A stretch of DNA of 64,000 nucleotides from an uncultured Methanobrevibacter sp. (GCF_947170395.1 NZ_CAMVTE010000005.1:1-64000); one strand, 5' to 3'; positions 39,386 through 49,682 are shown, counted from the first letter of the stretch. The notes: a model not told the origin generated them from the letters alone. Made by a program: numbers and translations.

Positions 39386-39436
39386 TTTATCACCAATTTA
39401 AAAAATTAAATAAGTTAAAATAAATGTTATTTTAAC

Positions 39437-39622
39437 TTAATCGCTTTTTAACATGAAAATACCGTCTACAAATATTATAAACAACATTAAAGTTGTAATG
39501 TTTAAGTCAAGCGGAATGCCCATTATCATGAGAATGCATTCATAGACTAGGCAAATTATGAAAATTATATCCAATATCTGTATTATTTTCGGCAGTTTTT
39601 TGAATTTTTCAATAATTTTCAT
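39437..39622 (-). CDS. Small two-helix membrane protein
   Basis: 61 residues from ATG 39622, whose ATGA overlaps the stop of the large adhesin-like gene; GGTGTGA is the ribosome site. Two hydrophobic segments (IIQILDIIFIICLVYECILMI and NITTLMLFIIFVDGIFML). Coupled translation with the surface protein suggests a joint role, for instance in its export or anchoring, but this is inference. Confidence 0.65.
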   Translation of the reverse strand: MKIIEKFKKLPKIIQILDIIFIICLVYECILMIMGIPLDLNITTLMLFIIFVDGIFMLKSD

Positions 39623-42513
39623 TTTATCACACCTTTCCAACTGTCGTCCCAATATTTTGTTGGTATGCTGAAAGGACTCCAATAGTCTTCACTGAAATAT
39701 TGGTATGTTTCCTCTTTGGTTAATTGTTTGGTATTTCCATTACTAATATATATTGCACTTGTTCTGTCTAATGTCAAATCGCTGTTGATTTTTACTTCAA
39801 CATAATCATAACCTCCATTTTTGTTTGGAATATTGTATATCTTCTTGTTTTGAAGATAGCCCGGTCGTGTAAATGTGTATGTGTCCATTAGGCCATGCCA
39901 TTCCTTTTCATTAACAACATTGTTTCTATAGGTTGTTCCTGCACTTTGAATTATTGCCATTGTTGAAAACAATTGCAGACTTGCAAGCGAAGCGCCGCTT
40001 AAGGTTTTTCCCAAAAGTTCCTTTCCAATCAGATAGAGGATATAGCTTAAGGGCTGTGCATTGTTCATGATGTAGGAAATTCCTTTTGAAATCAAACCAA
40101 ACGTGTTTCTGATGCCGGCTATAATGTCTTTAGATATTGTTGGGACACTGCAGCAGTCTTTGGTTGTGGATACTGAAGATCCCTTGTAAATGCTGCCGTC
40201 ATGGTGCATTATAACATTTGCAAGTCCGCTGCTTGAGTTAAATGCAATTGCCGATTCGCTTTTGTCTTCGCATAATATATAAATCATCTCTCCCAGCTGG
40301 GATATGCTGAAACGGTTGTTTGCAATCGATGCAAATACGTTTTCCAGTGAATTGGTGGAGTTGTCTGCATATCTCAATGCAATCTGTGAAAGGGAATATT
40401 CCTCCAAATTCGCCAAATTGAGCGAATTTATCAGTCTAAATAGCAAAACATCTTTTGTATTCCCGCTAACGCTCATGCCCATGTCGGTATTTAGGATATT
40501 CAAATATGTGTCATCAAGATTTATTCCACCCAAAATCGTTAATGTATGGTCCCGTTTCCAGTTTACACTATACTGTTTTGCATAGTCATTTGCCAGTTCA
40601 TCTGAAAGCCAGGCTGTTTCAAGGGAGGCCAAATGCATTCCATAAGCATTCATAACGCCGAATCTGTCCAGATATTTGCCGTTGGCATTTACCCAATTTT
40701 CCAGAATGCTTTTAGTAATTTTTTCATTAATGATGCTGTATGACTGCAGGACTTCAAATCCCATTGTTCTGCGGTATTTTTCTGAAAGTCCATAACTCAC
40801 GGTTTCCTCTTTTTTGATTTCTTCTCTGCCGTTGACTGCAAATTTGGTGATTATATCTTCTTTTGATGAATAACCCACAATATTTCTTCCAAAGTATGAA
40901 AATGTCACGGGCGTGTTTGTGTTGGTGAATTTTATCGATGCAGTGTTGTGGTTTGTTATCTCATCGTAGCTTTTATAGTTGAAATCATAAATCGTTTTTG
41001 AATAGTATTTCGACAGGCTGTATTGCAGTCCCAACTCATCAAAACTTACGGTCTGGAAATTGACTTTTGCTTTTACAATGTCATTCTGCATATATGTTAA
41101 TGTTTCGCTATTTTGAACTCCCTTATCTGCATAAAATCCGAATAACTCAACATTGTCACCTGTTTTGGATTGATAATCGATTTGGGTATATCCGTTGATT
41201 CTTGATATGATGATTCCGCTGTCTTTTAAGTTGTTTTTATTCACGTCACTTTTAATCCCACTTCCATCAAGGGGAATCAAATAGTTTGCATATCCAAGAA
41301 GTGTGGAGTTTACGCCGCCAATTCTTGTATTGGAGAATTGATAGCTTTTGTCTTTAATCTGGACGGTAAATATTTCGTTTTTAGGCATTTTTATGATTCC
41401 ATTATATCCTGTCTTTAGAGAATATGCTGAGTTTTTAAAGACATATGGGATGGTTACATTAACGTAATTGGGAATCAAGGTTGAATGTATAAAATTTGAG
41501 GATTTTATGACTTTATTGACGGTTATTTTATTTGTTGATTTCAGTCCGCTGAATTCTGTTGTTATTGTATATTTTCCGGGGGTCAGTTTCACATCCAATG
41601 TTGCAATGCCGTTCTTGTTGGTTGTTTTTGAATAGGTCTTACCGTTCAGTTTTATTGTGACTTTTTTATTGGATGAAGCCTTGCCGTTGCTGTTGAGTAT
41701 TTTAACGTTGAATTTGCCGGTTACACCCTCATTGACGCTTAGATCTTTTGTTTCTATCAGCGATTTTATTGTAACGGTTTTTGTAACTGTTTCAGATGTT
41801 TTTGAATTGATATTGGAAATGCTGTATTTTCCGGGCTTCAGGTCAACAGCTAACTTCGCCACTCCTTTTGAATCTGTTTTAATGGAATAAGTCTTGCCGT
41901 TCAGTTTCATTTTCACCTGTGTGTTTTTAAGCAGGTTTCCCTTCTGATTATAAAATGTCGCAGAATATGAGGCAGTGTTTTTATAATATTTGGTTAAATC
42001 ACCGCATTTTATTGTGCTTTTAATTGTAACGGTACTTTTTGCGCTGCTTTTTTCAAATTCGCTATTGCCGTTGCATGTGCTCAGAACCGTATAAGTTCCG
42101 CTTTTATAATTGAGATTTATCGATGCCTTCCCGTTTTTATCGGTTGTTTTTGTGAACGTTTCGCCATTGATTTTTATCTGAACTTTGGCATTGCCGATAA
42201 CCTTTTTTCCATATTTCAGGGTTACCGTAAACTTGCTTCCGTCCTTATAATACATTTTCACATCAGGTGCAGTTAATGTGGTCTTTTTTTTAGTTGTGGT
42301 TGAAGACTTGGACTCGGCACTTAGCTTCACGTCATCATTTGCTGCACTCAATATTTCATTGTCATTTTCTACACTTATTTTACACAATTCCTGATTTGAA
42401 TCAGTCTTTTGGATTGCTTGAACTGTTTCATTTTCTAAATTGGCTGCCGATACGGCTGAAACTAAAAAAACAAATAAGAAAATAAAACATATGGTGTTTA
42501 TTTTTTTATTCAT
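39619..42513 (-). CDS. Large adhesin-like protein with Ig-like repeats
   Basis: About 964 residues from ATG 42513. Signal peptide (INTICFIFLFVFLVSAVSAAN), then three to four tandem bacterial Ig-like repeats (each with LKNTQVKMKLNGKTYSIKTD-type strands and an NGKA/KGVAKL turn) up to about residue 325. The remaining 640 residues are a globular region I do not recognise, without C-terminal anchor or sorting signal. Surface adhesion is inferred from the repeats. Its stop overlaps the 61-residue membrane-protein gene. Confidence 0.8.
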   Translation of the reverse strand: MNKKINTICFIFLFVFLVSAVSAANLENETVQAIQKTDSNQELCKISVENDNEILSAANDDVKLSAESKSSTTTKKKTTLTAPDVKMYYKDGSKFTVTLKYGKKVIGNAKVQIKINGETFTKTTDKNGKASINLNYKSGTYTVLSTCNGNSEFEKSSAKSTVTIKSTIKCGDLTKYYKNTASYSATFYNQKGNLLKNTQVKMKLNGKTYSIKTDSKGVAKLAVDLKPGKYSISNINSKTSETVTKTVTIKSLIETKDLSVNEGVTGKFNVKILNSNGKASSNKKVTIKLNGKTYSKTTNKNGIATLDVKLTPGKYTITTEFSGLKSTNKITVNKVIKSSNFIHSTLIPNYVNVTIPYVFKNSAYSLKTGYNGIIKMPKNEIFTVQIKDKSYQFSNTRIGGVNSTLLGYANYLIPLDGSGIKSDVNKNNLKDSGIIISRINGYTQIDYQSKTGDNVELFGFYADKGVQNSETLTYMQNDIVKAKVNFQTVSFDELGLQYSLSKYYSKTIYDFNYKSYDEITNHNTASIKFTNTNTPVTFSYFGRNIVGYSSKEDIITKFAVNGREEIKKEETVSYGLSEKYRRTMGFEVLQSYSIINEKITKSILENWVNANGKYLDRFGVMNAYGMHLASLETAWLSDELANDYAKQYSVNWKRDHTLTILGGINLDDTYLNILNTDMGMSVSGNTKDVLLFRLINSLNLANLEEYSLSQIALRYADNSTNSLENVFASIANNRFSISQLGEMIYILCEDKSESAIAFNSSSGLANVIMHHDGSIYKGSSVSTTKDCCSVPTISKDIIAGIRNTFGLISKGISYIMNNAQPLSYILYLIGKELLGKTLSGASLASLQLFSTMAIIQSAGTTYRNNVVNEKEWHGLMDTYTFTRPGYLQNKKIYNIPNKNGGYDYVEVKINSDLTLDRTSAIYISNGNTKQLTKEETYQYFSEDYWSPFSIPTKYWDDSWKGVIK

Positions 42514-42637
42514 ATTATCTACCTTGATGTTAATTTTTTTCATCAACAATCAAGGTATGATTTCTAAAATATAAATGCTTTAATCTTTAAAATAAATGGT
42601 AAATGACTTTTAAAATGAATTTTACGCCTAAATTTTT

Positions 42638-43276
42638 CTAATATATGACCATAATACACATATAGGTAAATTCACTTTGAGCGATGTCTTTTAAAGTGGC
42701 TTCAACAATTTGTTCGTCGGGGTAGCTGAGACGTTCACACACGACAACTTTCCTCTCCGGGTCAACGCCGTTGTCAAGTAGAAACTGGGCCATGTCCTTT
42801 ACTTTTCTTGAAGGAAGTGCAATGGTTGTCTTTCCATTGTTGATAACCGGCAGGATCTCTTCAATGTTTTCCCTTCCATGGAATGTCATCACATTGGCAT
42901 TGTCCCACTGGATGTGGCATTTTCCGGCGGCAAGCTGAAGAGAACTGATTCCGGGAATCACTTCAATGTTTTTTTCATCGAAACCCTTTTCTTTTGAAAT
43001 TCTCAAAACGGTATTCAGGACTCCTGAAAAGCCGGGATCTCCGGTTGACAGTATGGAAACTGTGTGGCCGTCACAGGCCAGCTGGACACCCTCTTCGAGT
43101 TTATCCAATAGGTCTTTTACATTAAATGGAATTTTTCCCTTAACGTCTTCAAATAGTTCGATTGCTCTTGTACTTCCAACTGTGTAGTCGCTTGCATTAA
43201 CAGTATCAATAGCCTTTTTTGTTAAATATTCGCTTGCGCCAGGACCTATTCCAACAATATAAATTTTTCCGCTCAT
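42638..43276 (-). CDS. cbiE: Cobalt-precorrin-7 (C5)-methyltransferase
   Basis: SAM-dependent tetrapyrrole methyltransferase of anaerobic cobamide synthesis, needed for the corrinoid of methyl-H4MPT:CoM methyltransferase. Family motifs: VGIGPGASEYLT at the start, LSTGDPGFSG (about 79), VIPGISSLQLAAGK and the tail YMCIMVIY. No fused CbiT domain, as usual in archaea. ATG 43276 (MSGKIY) is chosen because it overlaps the HxlR stop; ATG 43285 is in frame too. Other cob/cbi genes are absent from the window. Confidence 0.92.
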   Translation of the reverse strand: MSGKIYIVGIGPGASEYLTKKAIDTVNASDYTVGSTRAIELFEDVKGKIPFNVKDLLDKLEEGVQLACDGHTVSILSTGDPGFSGVLNTVLRISKEKGFDEKNIEVIPGISSLQLAAGKCHIQWDNANVMTFHGRENIEEILPVINNGKTTIALPSRKVKDMAQFLLDNGVDPERKVVVCERLSYPDEQIVEATLKDIAQSEFTYMCIMVIY

Positions 43277-43277
43277 T

Positions 43278-43658
43278 TTAACCATCGATTCCTAATTTTT
43301 CAATAAATGTTTCTTTCAGCATTTCACGGGTTTCATCAGAATAGCTGTTGTCGTTTTCATCATGTAGGGTAAACATGGCAAGTTCAAAGACAATTCTGTT
43401 CATTGACCTGCCGTAATCTGTCAGATAATACTCGGTTGTAACTGGTGTGGTGTTCAGCACGACTTTTTCAATTAAACCATTTTCTTCAAGTTCCTTAAGA
43501 CAGTTTGACAATACCTTATTGCTTAATTTTGGTTTGTCTTCTTTAAACTCTTTGAAATGTTTTTTGCCAAAAAACATGTCTCTTATGATTTGAATGCTCC
43601 ATTTTTTGTTTATCAGATTTAGAGTCTTATCGACCGGACATACAATTTCACTATTCAT
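43278..43658 (-). CDS. HxlR-family winged-helix regulator
   Basis: 126-residue winged helix-turn-helix regulator with the family start CPVDKTLNLINKKWSIQIIRDMFFGKKHFKEF and LSNKVLSNCLKELEENGLIEK, then the wing and a C-terminal dimerisation helix. HxlR-type proteins respond to aldehydes or redox stress in several bacteria. It is divergent from the macrodomain-SirTM operon and overlaps cbiE, so it may control both. A palindromic candidate operator lies at 43697-43712. Confidence 0.88.
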   Translation of the reverse strand: MNSEIVCPVDKTLNLINKKWSIQIIRDMFFGKKHFKEFKEDKPKLSNKVLSNCLKELEENGLIEKVVLNTTPVTTEYYLTDYGRSMNRIVFELAMFTLHDENDNSYSDETREMLKETFIEKLGIDG

Positions 43659-43678
43659 AATATTAACTTTGTTAAAAT

Positions 43679-43750
43679 GGTATATATCTTTTGTTAGTTA
43701 CTTTCAAGTAACCAGGTTGCTTTTTAGTTACAAAAATCATTTAAATATCT
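43679..43750. promoter_or_regulatory. Divergent promoter with GTTAC/GTAAC operator
   Basis: The palindrome GTTAC-N6-GTAAC (43697-43712) and a further GTTAC (43727-43731) sit between the TATA-like element of the HxlR gene (around 43679-43687, minus) and that of the macrodomain gene (around 43740-43749, plus). A regulator bound there could block both promoters, pointing to HxlR autoregulation. Confidence 0.5.
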
Positions 43751-43790
43751 AAAAGAATAGTATTATTAACAAAATTTTAGGGGGATGAAG

Positions 43791-44579
43791 ATGAATAGTG
43801 ATGAACAGCTGGATTTTTTGATAAAGTATTTGATAGATGAAAGAAATGAGATAATTGATGTTCCGGATGATATTCAGGAAAAAAGGAATTTGCTTCGTTC
43901 ATTGATGAATGTAAGAATGCCCTCTGATGTGTCTGATGAATTTTTAAATGTTCAGGATGATTATTTGACTAATGAAACCTTAAATAAGGATTTGACTTCT
44001 CTGGAGGATATCAAAGAAATTAAGGACAATATTGCCCTTTGGCAAGGTGACATTACAACCCTAAAGGTGGATGGTATTGTAAATGCGGCAAATTCAAAAT
44101 TGCTTGGATGCTTTATACCTATGCACAATTGCATAGATAACGTGATTCACTCAGCGGCCGGTATTCAGTTAAGGGGCGAGTGCAATGACATTATGCAGAA
44201 TCAGGGATGTGATGAAGCCATAGGCAAGGCAAAAATAACCGGTGCCTACAATTTGCCTTCAAAATATGTAATCCATACTGTCGGACCTGCAATTCCTCAA
44301 GGTTTAAAACCTTCTAAAAGTGATTGTGATGCACTGGCAAGCTGTTATAGGTCATGCTTGGAACTTGCTGATTCAAATGGATTGAAATCTATTGCATTCT
44401 GTTGCATTTCAACAGGAGTATTTAATTTTCCTCAGGATTTGGCTGCAAAAATTGCAATCAGAACTGTCAGAGAGTACATGGATTTGCATGATAGCGGATT
44501 GCATGTAATTTTCAACGTGTTTACGGATGTTGACTATTTGATTTATAAAGATTTGTTGTTTGGTGATATTCATGGATAA
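43791..44579 (+). CDS. Zinc-dependent macrodomain ADP-ribosyl hydrolase
   Basis: 262-residue macrodomain protein of the class linked to SirTM sirtuins. The ADP-ribose-binding strand [20 protein letters not shown] and [17 protein letters not shown] supply the catalytic loop and zinc-site residues (Cys/His) of the Zn-macro type, plus VIHTVGPAI and [10 protein letters not shown] (read [11 protein letters not shown]). In bacteria these enzymes remove ADP-ribose from lipoylated GcvH-like carrier protein. ATG 43791 is preferred (GGGGGATGA upstream); ATG 43785 is in frame. It overlaps the sirtuin gene by 8 bases. Confidence 0.9.
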   Translation: MNSDEQLDFLIKYLIDERNEIIDVPDDIQEKRNLLRSLMNVRMPSDVSDEFLNVQDDYLTNETLNKDLTSLEDIKEIKDNIALWQGDITTLKVDGIVNAANSKLLGCFIPMHNCIDNVIHSAAGIQLRGECNDIMQNQGCDEAIGKAKITGAYNLPSKYVIHTVGPAIPQGLKPSKSDCDALASCYRSCLELADSNGLKSIAFCCISTGVFNFPQDLAAKIAIRTVREYMDLHDSGLHVIFNVFTDVDYLIYKDLLFGDIHG

Positions 44580-45423
44580 GTTCACTTTAAGATTGGATAA
44601 TGCTATCAAGGCTATTGATGAGGCTGATTTTATTGTCATTGGTGCAGGTGCAGGATTTTCAGCAGCTGCCGGTTTGGAATATTCGGGAAAGCGTTTTGAT
44701 GATAATTTTCAAGATTTCATTGAAAAATATGGTGTAGAGGACATGTACTCTGCAACATTTTATCCTTACAAAACTCAGGAGGAGAAATGGGCTCATTGGG
44801 CTCGTCATGTCTATGTAAACAGATATTCTGTTGGAAAAACCAAATTATATGGACAACTGCTTGAGTTGGTAAAGGATAAAGAGTATTTTGTATTGACAAC
44901 CAACGTTGAACATCAGTTTTGGATAAATGGCTTTGAAGATGAAAGGATATTTGCCACACAGGGCGATTATGGTCTCATGCAATGTGAAAAGACATGCCAT
45001 GACAAGTTATATTCCAATGAGGATTTGGTTTTTGAAGCCATTGAAAAAACCGAAGATTGCATGATTCCCTCTGATCTTGTTCCGGTATGTCCCGTTTGCG
45101 GCGGGAATATGGAAATCAATGTCAGAAAAGACAATTTCTTTGTGGAAGATGAAAAATGGCATGAAATGAGTAAAAACTATTATGATTTTTTACAGGGTAT
45201 CGATGAGAGCAAAAATCTTGTATTTTTGGAGTTGGGTGTCGGTTTCAATACTCCGGCAATAATAAGGTATCCCTTTGAACAGATGACCTATAATAACCCA
45301 AACACAACATTAATAAGATTGAATAGGGATTATCCGCAGGCAATTCCTGAAAACAGGGATAAAACAATAGGTTTTGATGAGGATATTTCTGAAGTGTTCG
45401 ATTATTGGCTTTCGAGGATTTAA
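44572..45423 (+). CDS. SirTM class sirtuin (protein ADP-ribosyltransferase)
   Basis: Macrodomain-linked sirtuin. Rossmann start [21 protein letters not shown] motif [10 protein letters not shown] and four zinc cysteines (MQCEKTC, CPVCGG). Decisive is [12 protein letters not shown]: Gln occupies the place of the catalytic His of deacetylase sirtuins (the HG motif), the hallmark of SirTM enzymes, which ADP-ribosylate rather than deacetylate. ATG 44572 has GGTGAT upstream. The usual partners, lplA2 and gcvH-L, are not in this window. Confidence 0.9.
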   Translation: MDKFTLRLDNAIKAIDEADFIVIGAGAGFSAAAGLEYSGKRFDDNFQDFIEKYGVEDMYSATFYPYKTQEEKWAHWARHVYVNRYSVGKTKLYGQLLELVKDKEYFVLTTNVEHQFWINGFEDERIFATQGDYGLMQCEKTCHDKLYSNEDLVFEAIEKTEDCMIPSDLVPVCPVCGGNMEINVRKDNFFVEDEKWHEMSKNYYDFLQGIDESKNLVFLELGVGFNTPAIIRYPFEQMTYNNPNTTLIRLNRDYPQAIPENRDKTIGFDEDISEVFDYWLSRI

Positions 45424-47546
45424 TTATTCTTTAAATTCTCTATTTCTTTTTTTAGGAATCTGTAAACTGATTCCGCTCCGATTAAATCGCCCGGATTTTC
45501 CCATTCATATGGGTATGCGATAAATGGTTTTGTCTGATTTCCTCCAAGGCCTCCATGGCTTCCAATCAGCTCTTCAAATGCACAGACTTCGTCAGTTTTT
45601 GAATCATAAAAGCTGTTTACTAAAATGTCCGGCATATTGTCAAAGGTATTTTGTCTTTTAAGATGTTTTGAAGCATTTTTGCCAAAGTCCTTAAGGGGAT
45701 CGTCTCCAACCACTTTTTCATTGTCGATATAGTTTATTCCATTTTCCCCTATTGCCATTGCACCGTTGTCTATGGAATTGACAAGAATAAATCCGATTCC
45801 GGAATGTTTTACAAGGCCGGGAATTAAATCGGGGAATAACATCACGATTTCTTCATAGTTTAAACGTTGTTCCCATTGGGTCAGATAGATTAATCCCAGA
45901 TTTCCGGATCCTAAAACTATTAATTCGGAGTCTTTTGCTTTTTTGGTGCTGTGCTCAACACTTTCATAGCCTCTGATGTAATCCAAACTGTTTGTATACC
46001 TTTTTCGTAGGGTTATGTACTGTTCATTTTCAAAAATAATTGCAGGTTTTCTGTTTTCTATTCCATCTCTGATGTTTTGTATGGAGTCATTTTCATCAAA
46101 TAGGGTATCATGGATATTTCCAACCTTTTCCTTGATGCTTCTAATCTGCTTATTTTCCGGAATGACTGCATCTCTGAAGTGGTCAATATTGTAATCCTTT
46201 TTAAACACTTTCAAATCATCCGGAAGCAATTTTCTGACATGCTCTTCCAAGGTGATTCCATATCTTTGCTTGAATGTTGCACCAAAACTCTGTCCGTGGT
46301 CGGACAATACCACTATTTTATAGTCTCTGTCACTCATCTCAATTGCGGATGTCAGCCTTTGAAACTGAAGGTCAATCTGTTTTAAAACGCCCCAAACGTC
46401 TCCATCTTCCACTCCTGAGTGATGGGCTATTTCATCATAACCCATAAATGTGGCATAGGCCGTATCAATGTTTCCGGTCAGTATTTCTCCGGTCAGTATT
46501 TCTGTTGTGGCCTCTCTTAAAACTACATTTGCTCCTGCTCTAACGGCTGCATAAACGATTGTTCTTTTCATTCTGGGTTGGATATTTTTTATATCGTGAA
46601 TTAACTGTGATTTTAACTCGAGGAGGATATCCCATAAAAACAGAACAAAGATTCTTGGGAAATTATATGTGTCTAAAAATACGGTGTGCAGACTTTTACT
46701 GTATATCCTCTTTAGGCCTTCAAGCTTTGATGAAGTTAGTGTGGTGAGTTTGCTGTCTCCGGAAAACATGTTGGCAACGCTTATTCCATCCACCAAAAGA
46801 CCTTTACCATTACTTATTCTATCTTCAATTTCCGGGGCATCGCTTAATTTTCCGGAAACCACTATTCTGTTGTTGTTTTCTTTTTCAACCCATCTGTATG
46901 CTACGATATTCTCATTGTTTCCATGTAGGATTCCAGCTTGGCTTGCTCCGGTTTGTGAAGATAAATCGGTCTCCCATTCCTTAAGTGTATGTGTCTTTTC
47001 ATCCAGCCATTGCTTTAAATTTGGCATGACGCCTTTATCCAGAGCTTTTTTTAATGTATTGGTTGAAAGGCCATCAATTTCAAGCATTATTAATCCAGGA
47101 TATCTTTTTTTATATGCTGTTTTTCTTTTTAAAGCAAATTTCAAAATATTTTCCATGTAACTGTCAAAGTAGTTTGTGTTGGTTATGTTTATCACAAATG
47201 TTGTAACTATCGCCATTATTATCGGAACCTGCAGTGCTCCGTAAAAACCGACATAAACGTTAGGAATAAAATAGGCGGCAATGTAGAATATTAGTGAGTT
47301 GATGAACAGGTTGGCAATGCCTAGCGTAAATATGATGAATTTCATTAGGAATCTTTGAAAAATGGGCCATAGCAGGGAATTTGCAATTGATACTGCAATT
47401 ACAATAAAAATAGCATTATACCATGGACCAACACTAAAGTCAGCGCTGATGTAGTCCACAGCATATATTGCCATCATATTGACCAATACCAGCAATAGGT
47501 ATGTTATCATTGATCTTGAATACGAAATAACTTTATTTTTAATCAT
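45420..47546 (-). CDS. Membrane phosphodiesterase: holin-IV-like membrane domain plus alkaline-phosphatase-fold domain
   Basis: 708 residues. The first about 130 form four membrane helices resembling the mycobacterial superfamily IV holin domain (PF04020 type: FSVGPWYNAIFIVIAVSIANSLLWPIF). The rest is a type I phosphodiesterase / nucleotide pyrophosphatase domain with metal and nucleophile regions GLIMLEIDGLS, TGASQAGILHG, YDEIAHHSG and VLSDHGQSFGA, and ELIGSHGGLGG near the end. Active site presumably faces outside; the substrate is unknown, perhaps wall or lipid-linked phosphates. Overlaps the metallophosphoesterase gene by 4 bases. Confidence 0.85.
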   Translation of the reverse strand: MIKNKVISYSRSMITYLLLVLVNMMAIYAVDYISADFSVGPWYNAIFIVIAVSIANSLLWPIFQRFLMKFIIFTLGIANLFINSLIFYIAAYFIPNVYVGFYGALQVPIIMAIVTTFVINITNTNYFDSYMENILKFALKRKTAYKKRYPGLIMLEIDGLSTNTLKKALDKGVMPNLKQWLDEKTHTLKEWETDLSSQTGASQAGILHGNNENIVAYRWVEKENNNRIVVSGKLSDAPEIEDRISNGKGLLVDGISVANMFSGDSKLTTLTSSKLEGLKRIYSKSLHTVFLDTYNFPRIFVLFLWDILLELKSQLIHDIKNIQPRMKRTIVYAAVRAGANVVLREATTEILTGEILTGNIDTAYATFMGYDEIAHHSGVEDGDVWGVLKQIDLQFQRLTSAIEMSDRDYKIVVLSDHGQSFGATFKQRYGITLEEHVRKLLPDDLKVFKKDYNIDHFRDAVIPENKQIRSIKEKVGNIHDTLFDENDSIQNIRDGIENRKPAIIFENEQYITLRKRYTNSLDYIRGYESVEHSTKKAKDSELIVLGSGNLGLIYLTQWEQRLNYEEIVMLFPDLIPGLVKHSGIGFILVNSIDNGAMAIGENGINYIDNEKVVGDDPLKDFGKNASKHLKRQNTFDNMPDILVNSFYDSKTDEVCAFEELIGSHGGLGGNQTKPFIAYPYEWENPGDLIGAESVYRFLKKEIENLKNN

Positions 47547-48412
47547 TCTATCAAAATTTTATGTTTTTTACTGGTTTTTAGGGTGATAACTGTAATTTCA
47601 GGTTTGCAGTTAATTCTTATCCTGAATGAATTTGTTCCAAGGCCTTTGCTTGTGTATTGGGTCATGTTTCCCACTTTATAAAGTCCCACAGGATATTTAG
47701 TGGAATTAGGTCCTCTAAAGGGAGTGGTTTCAAATTTAGGTATTATGAACTGACCTCCATGTGAATGGCCTGAAATCTGCAAATCAAACCTGTTGGTTTG
47801 CGAGGATTGTTTTGCAAAATCAGGTTCGTGGGCAAGCAGTATTGTTGGAATATTAGGGGGCAAATTTGCAATCACCTTATCCAAATCGTCTGCACAAACG
47901 GTACATGAATCGACGCCGGCTAAATTTAATGAGTCTTCACCCTTTTTCAATGTAACAACGTCATTGCTTAAATCAAAAATGTCTGAAGCGTTGAATATGT
48001 CCCGCACCTTTTGAGACCCCATCCAATGGTCGTGATTGCCTAAAACGCCATATTTTCCATCGGGAGCCTTTAATTTTTTAAATGACTTTTCAAGGGCGTC
48101 AAGATATTCATCAATAACATATGAAAAATAGTCTCCGGTTAGAGTTATCAAATCGATATTTAATGTATTGACATAGTCTATAAGTTCATCCAGATACTCT
48201 GGATTAATCCATTGGCCAAGATGGATGTCAGTTAGATTTAAAATACGGTAATTGTGGAAATTCCAACCGAGATTGTCCAGTTCAATGTCTATTTCAACCA
48301 GATCAATGTTTTTTTCACTGAACTTTTTGTCAGGAAGTGAATATGTCATTGCATCCTGTATTCCTTGGCGGATTTTCATTGCCTGAGGGCGGTCAATTTC
48401 TTCATCTGTCAT
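47543..48412 (-). CDS. Calcineurin-like metallophosphoesterase
   Basis: 289-residue binuclear metallophosphatase with all five metal blocks: LTDIHLGQW, TGDYFSY, LGNHDHW, LLAHEPDF and SGHSHGGQF. YkuE-like members act on lipid-linked phosphates at the membrane, but no signal peptide is visible here. Translationally coupled (4-base overlap) with the membrane phosphodiesterase downstream, so the two may act in one surface-phosphate pathway. Confidence 0.9.
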   Translation of the reverse strand: MTDEEIDRPQAMKIRQGIQDAMTYSLPDKKFSEKNIDLVEIDIELDNLGWNFHNYRILNLTDIHLGQWINPEYLDELIDYVNTLNIDLITLTGDYFSYVIDEYLDALEKSFKKLKAPDGKYGVLGNHDHWMGSQKVRDIFNASDIFDLSNDVVTLKKGEDSLNLAGVDSCTVCADDLDKVIANLPPNIPTILLAHEPDFAKQSSQTNRFDLQISGHSHGGQFIIPKFETTPFRGPNSTKYPVGLYKVGNMTQYTSKGLGTNSFRIRINCKPEITVITLKTSKKHKILIE

Positions 48413-48491
48413 TGAATAATGTTTACTTTCTGAAACTATTTATAATTTTAATAACATACATTATGATGTTATTAGAAATAAAGTGATTATT

Positions 48492-49682
48492 ATGCTTCAA
48501 ATTGCAGTTTGTGGAAAACCAAATGTTGGAAAATCATCTTTTTTCAATTCAGCAACAGCATCTGCAGTTGAAATGGCAAACTATCCATTTACAACAATAG
48601 ATGCAAACAAGGCGGTTGCTCATGTAATCAAAGATTGTCCGTGTAAGGAGTTGGGTGTTACATGCAATCCTCACAATTCAATCTGTATTGATGGAAAAAG
48701 ATTGCTTCCAATTGAATTAATAGATGTTGCGGGATTAGTTCCTGGTGCACATGAAGGGAAAGGATTAGGTAATAAATTTTTAGACGATTTAATGCAGGCT
48801 AAAGTTTTCATTAATGTTATTGACGCTTCAGGTTCTACTGATTTGGAAGGAAATCCTGTTGATGCTGGAAGTCACGATCCACTGGAAGATTTAGAGTTTT
48901 TGGAAAACGAGATTGTAATGTGGATGTATGGAATATTATCAAAAAATTGGGTAAGGCTTATTAGAAAAGTGGGCGCAGAGCATTTGGACATTTCAAAAGT
49001 ATTGTTTGATCAGTTATCAGGTACAGGAATAGCTATCGAGGATATCATCGAAGCCAAAAGGACAATTGAACCAGATTACAACAAATGGGAAGAGGAGGAT
49101 TTGATTGAACTTACAAGGAATATCTTGCATATTGCAAAGCCGATGATGATTATTGCAAATAAGGCGGACCTTCCAACTTCCAAAGCAAACATAGAAAGAA
49201 TTAAGGAAAAGTATCCGAATGTGATTCCAACTTCTGCCAATTCTGAAATTGCACTTGTTAAGGCTAATGAATCAGGTTTGATAAGCTATGTTTCAGGTGA
49301 GGATCATTTTGAAATATTAAAACCTGAAGAGTTGTCAGAACCACAGAAGAAGGCATTGGATTATATTCAAACAAATATTTTGGATGTTTATGGAAGTACC
49401 GGTGTTCAGGACGCTTTGAATTATGGTATTTTTGAACTGCTTGACCAGATTGTTGTCTATCCTGTTCAGGATGAAAATAAATACACAGACCAAAAGGGTA
49501 ATGTGCTTCCTGATGGAATACTGCTTAAAAGAGGATCAAATCCACGTGAATTGGCTTATCTTGTTCACACAGACATTGGTGATAAGTTTATGCATGCCGT
49601 TGATGCAAGGTCAAAAATGCGTATAGCCAGTGATTATGAGCTTAAAGACGGCGATATCATCAGTATAATAACAAGAGGATAA
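48492..49682 (+). CDS. ychF: Redox-regulated ATPase YchF/OLA1
   Basis: Obg-related P-loop NTPase that prefers ATP and binds ribosomes. G1 motif [11 protein letters not shown] (residues 7-17), switch region YPFTTID, G3 [20 protein letters not shown] (about 235) and a C-terminal TGS domain ending in [15 protein letters not shown] 48492 (MLQIAVCG) is chosen, GTGAT being upstream; ATG 48483 is also in frame. Ends with a hairpin terminator. Confidence 0.95.
   Translation: MLQIAVCGKPNVGKSSFFNSATASAVEMANYPFTTIDANKAVAHVIKDCPCKELGVTCNPHNSICIDGKRLLPIELIDVAGLVPGAHEGKGLGNKFLDDLMQAKVFINVIDASGSTDLEGNPVDAGSHDPLEDLEFLENEIVMWMYGILSKNWVRLIRKVGAEHLDISKVLFDQLSGTGIAIEDIIEAKRTIEPDYNKWEEEDLIELTRNILHIAKPMMIIANKADLPTSKANIERIKEKYPNVIPTSANSEIALVKANESGLISYVSGEDHFEILKPEELSEPQKKALDYIQTNILDVYGSTGVQDALNYGIFELLDQIVVYPVQDENKYTDQKGNVLPDGILLKRGSNPRELAYLVHTDIGDKFMHAVDARSKMRIASDYELKDGDIISIITRG

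Noticed and set aside
42294-42485. Open frames opposite the N-terminus of the adhesin-like gene.
   Set aside because: Mirror images of the signal-peptide and Ser/Thr-rich coding region; no independent support.
46475-46505. Short tandem repeat CCGGTCAGTATTTCT inside the membrane phosphodiesterase gene.
   Set aside because: In frame, encodes a small ILTGEILTG duplication; no sign of function beyond local slippage.
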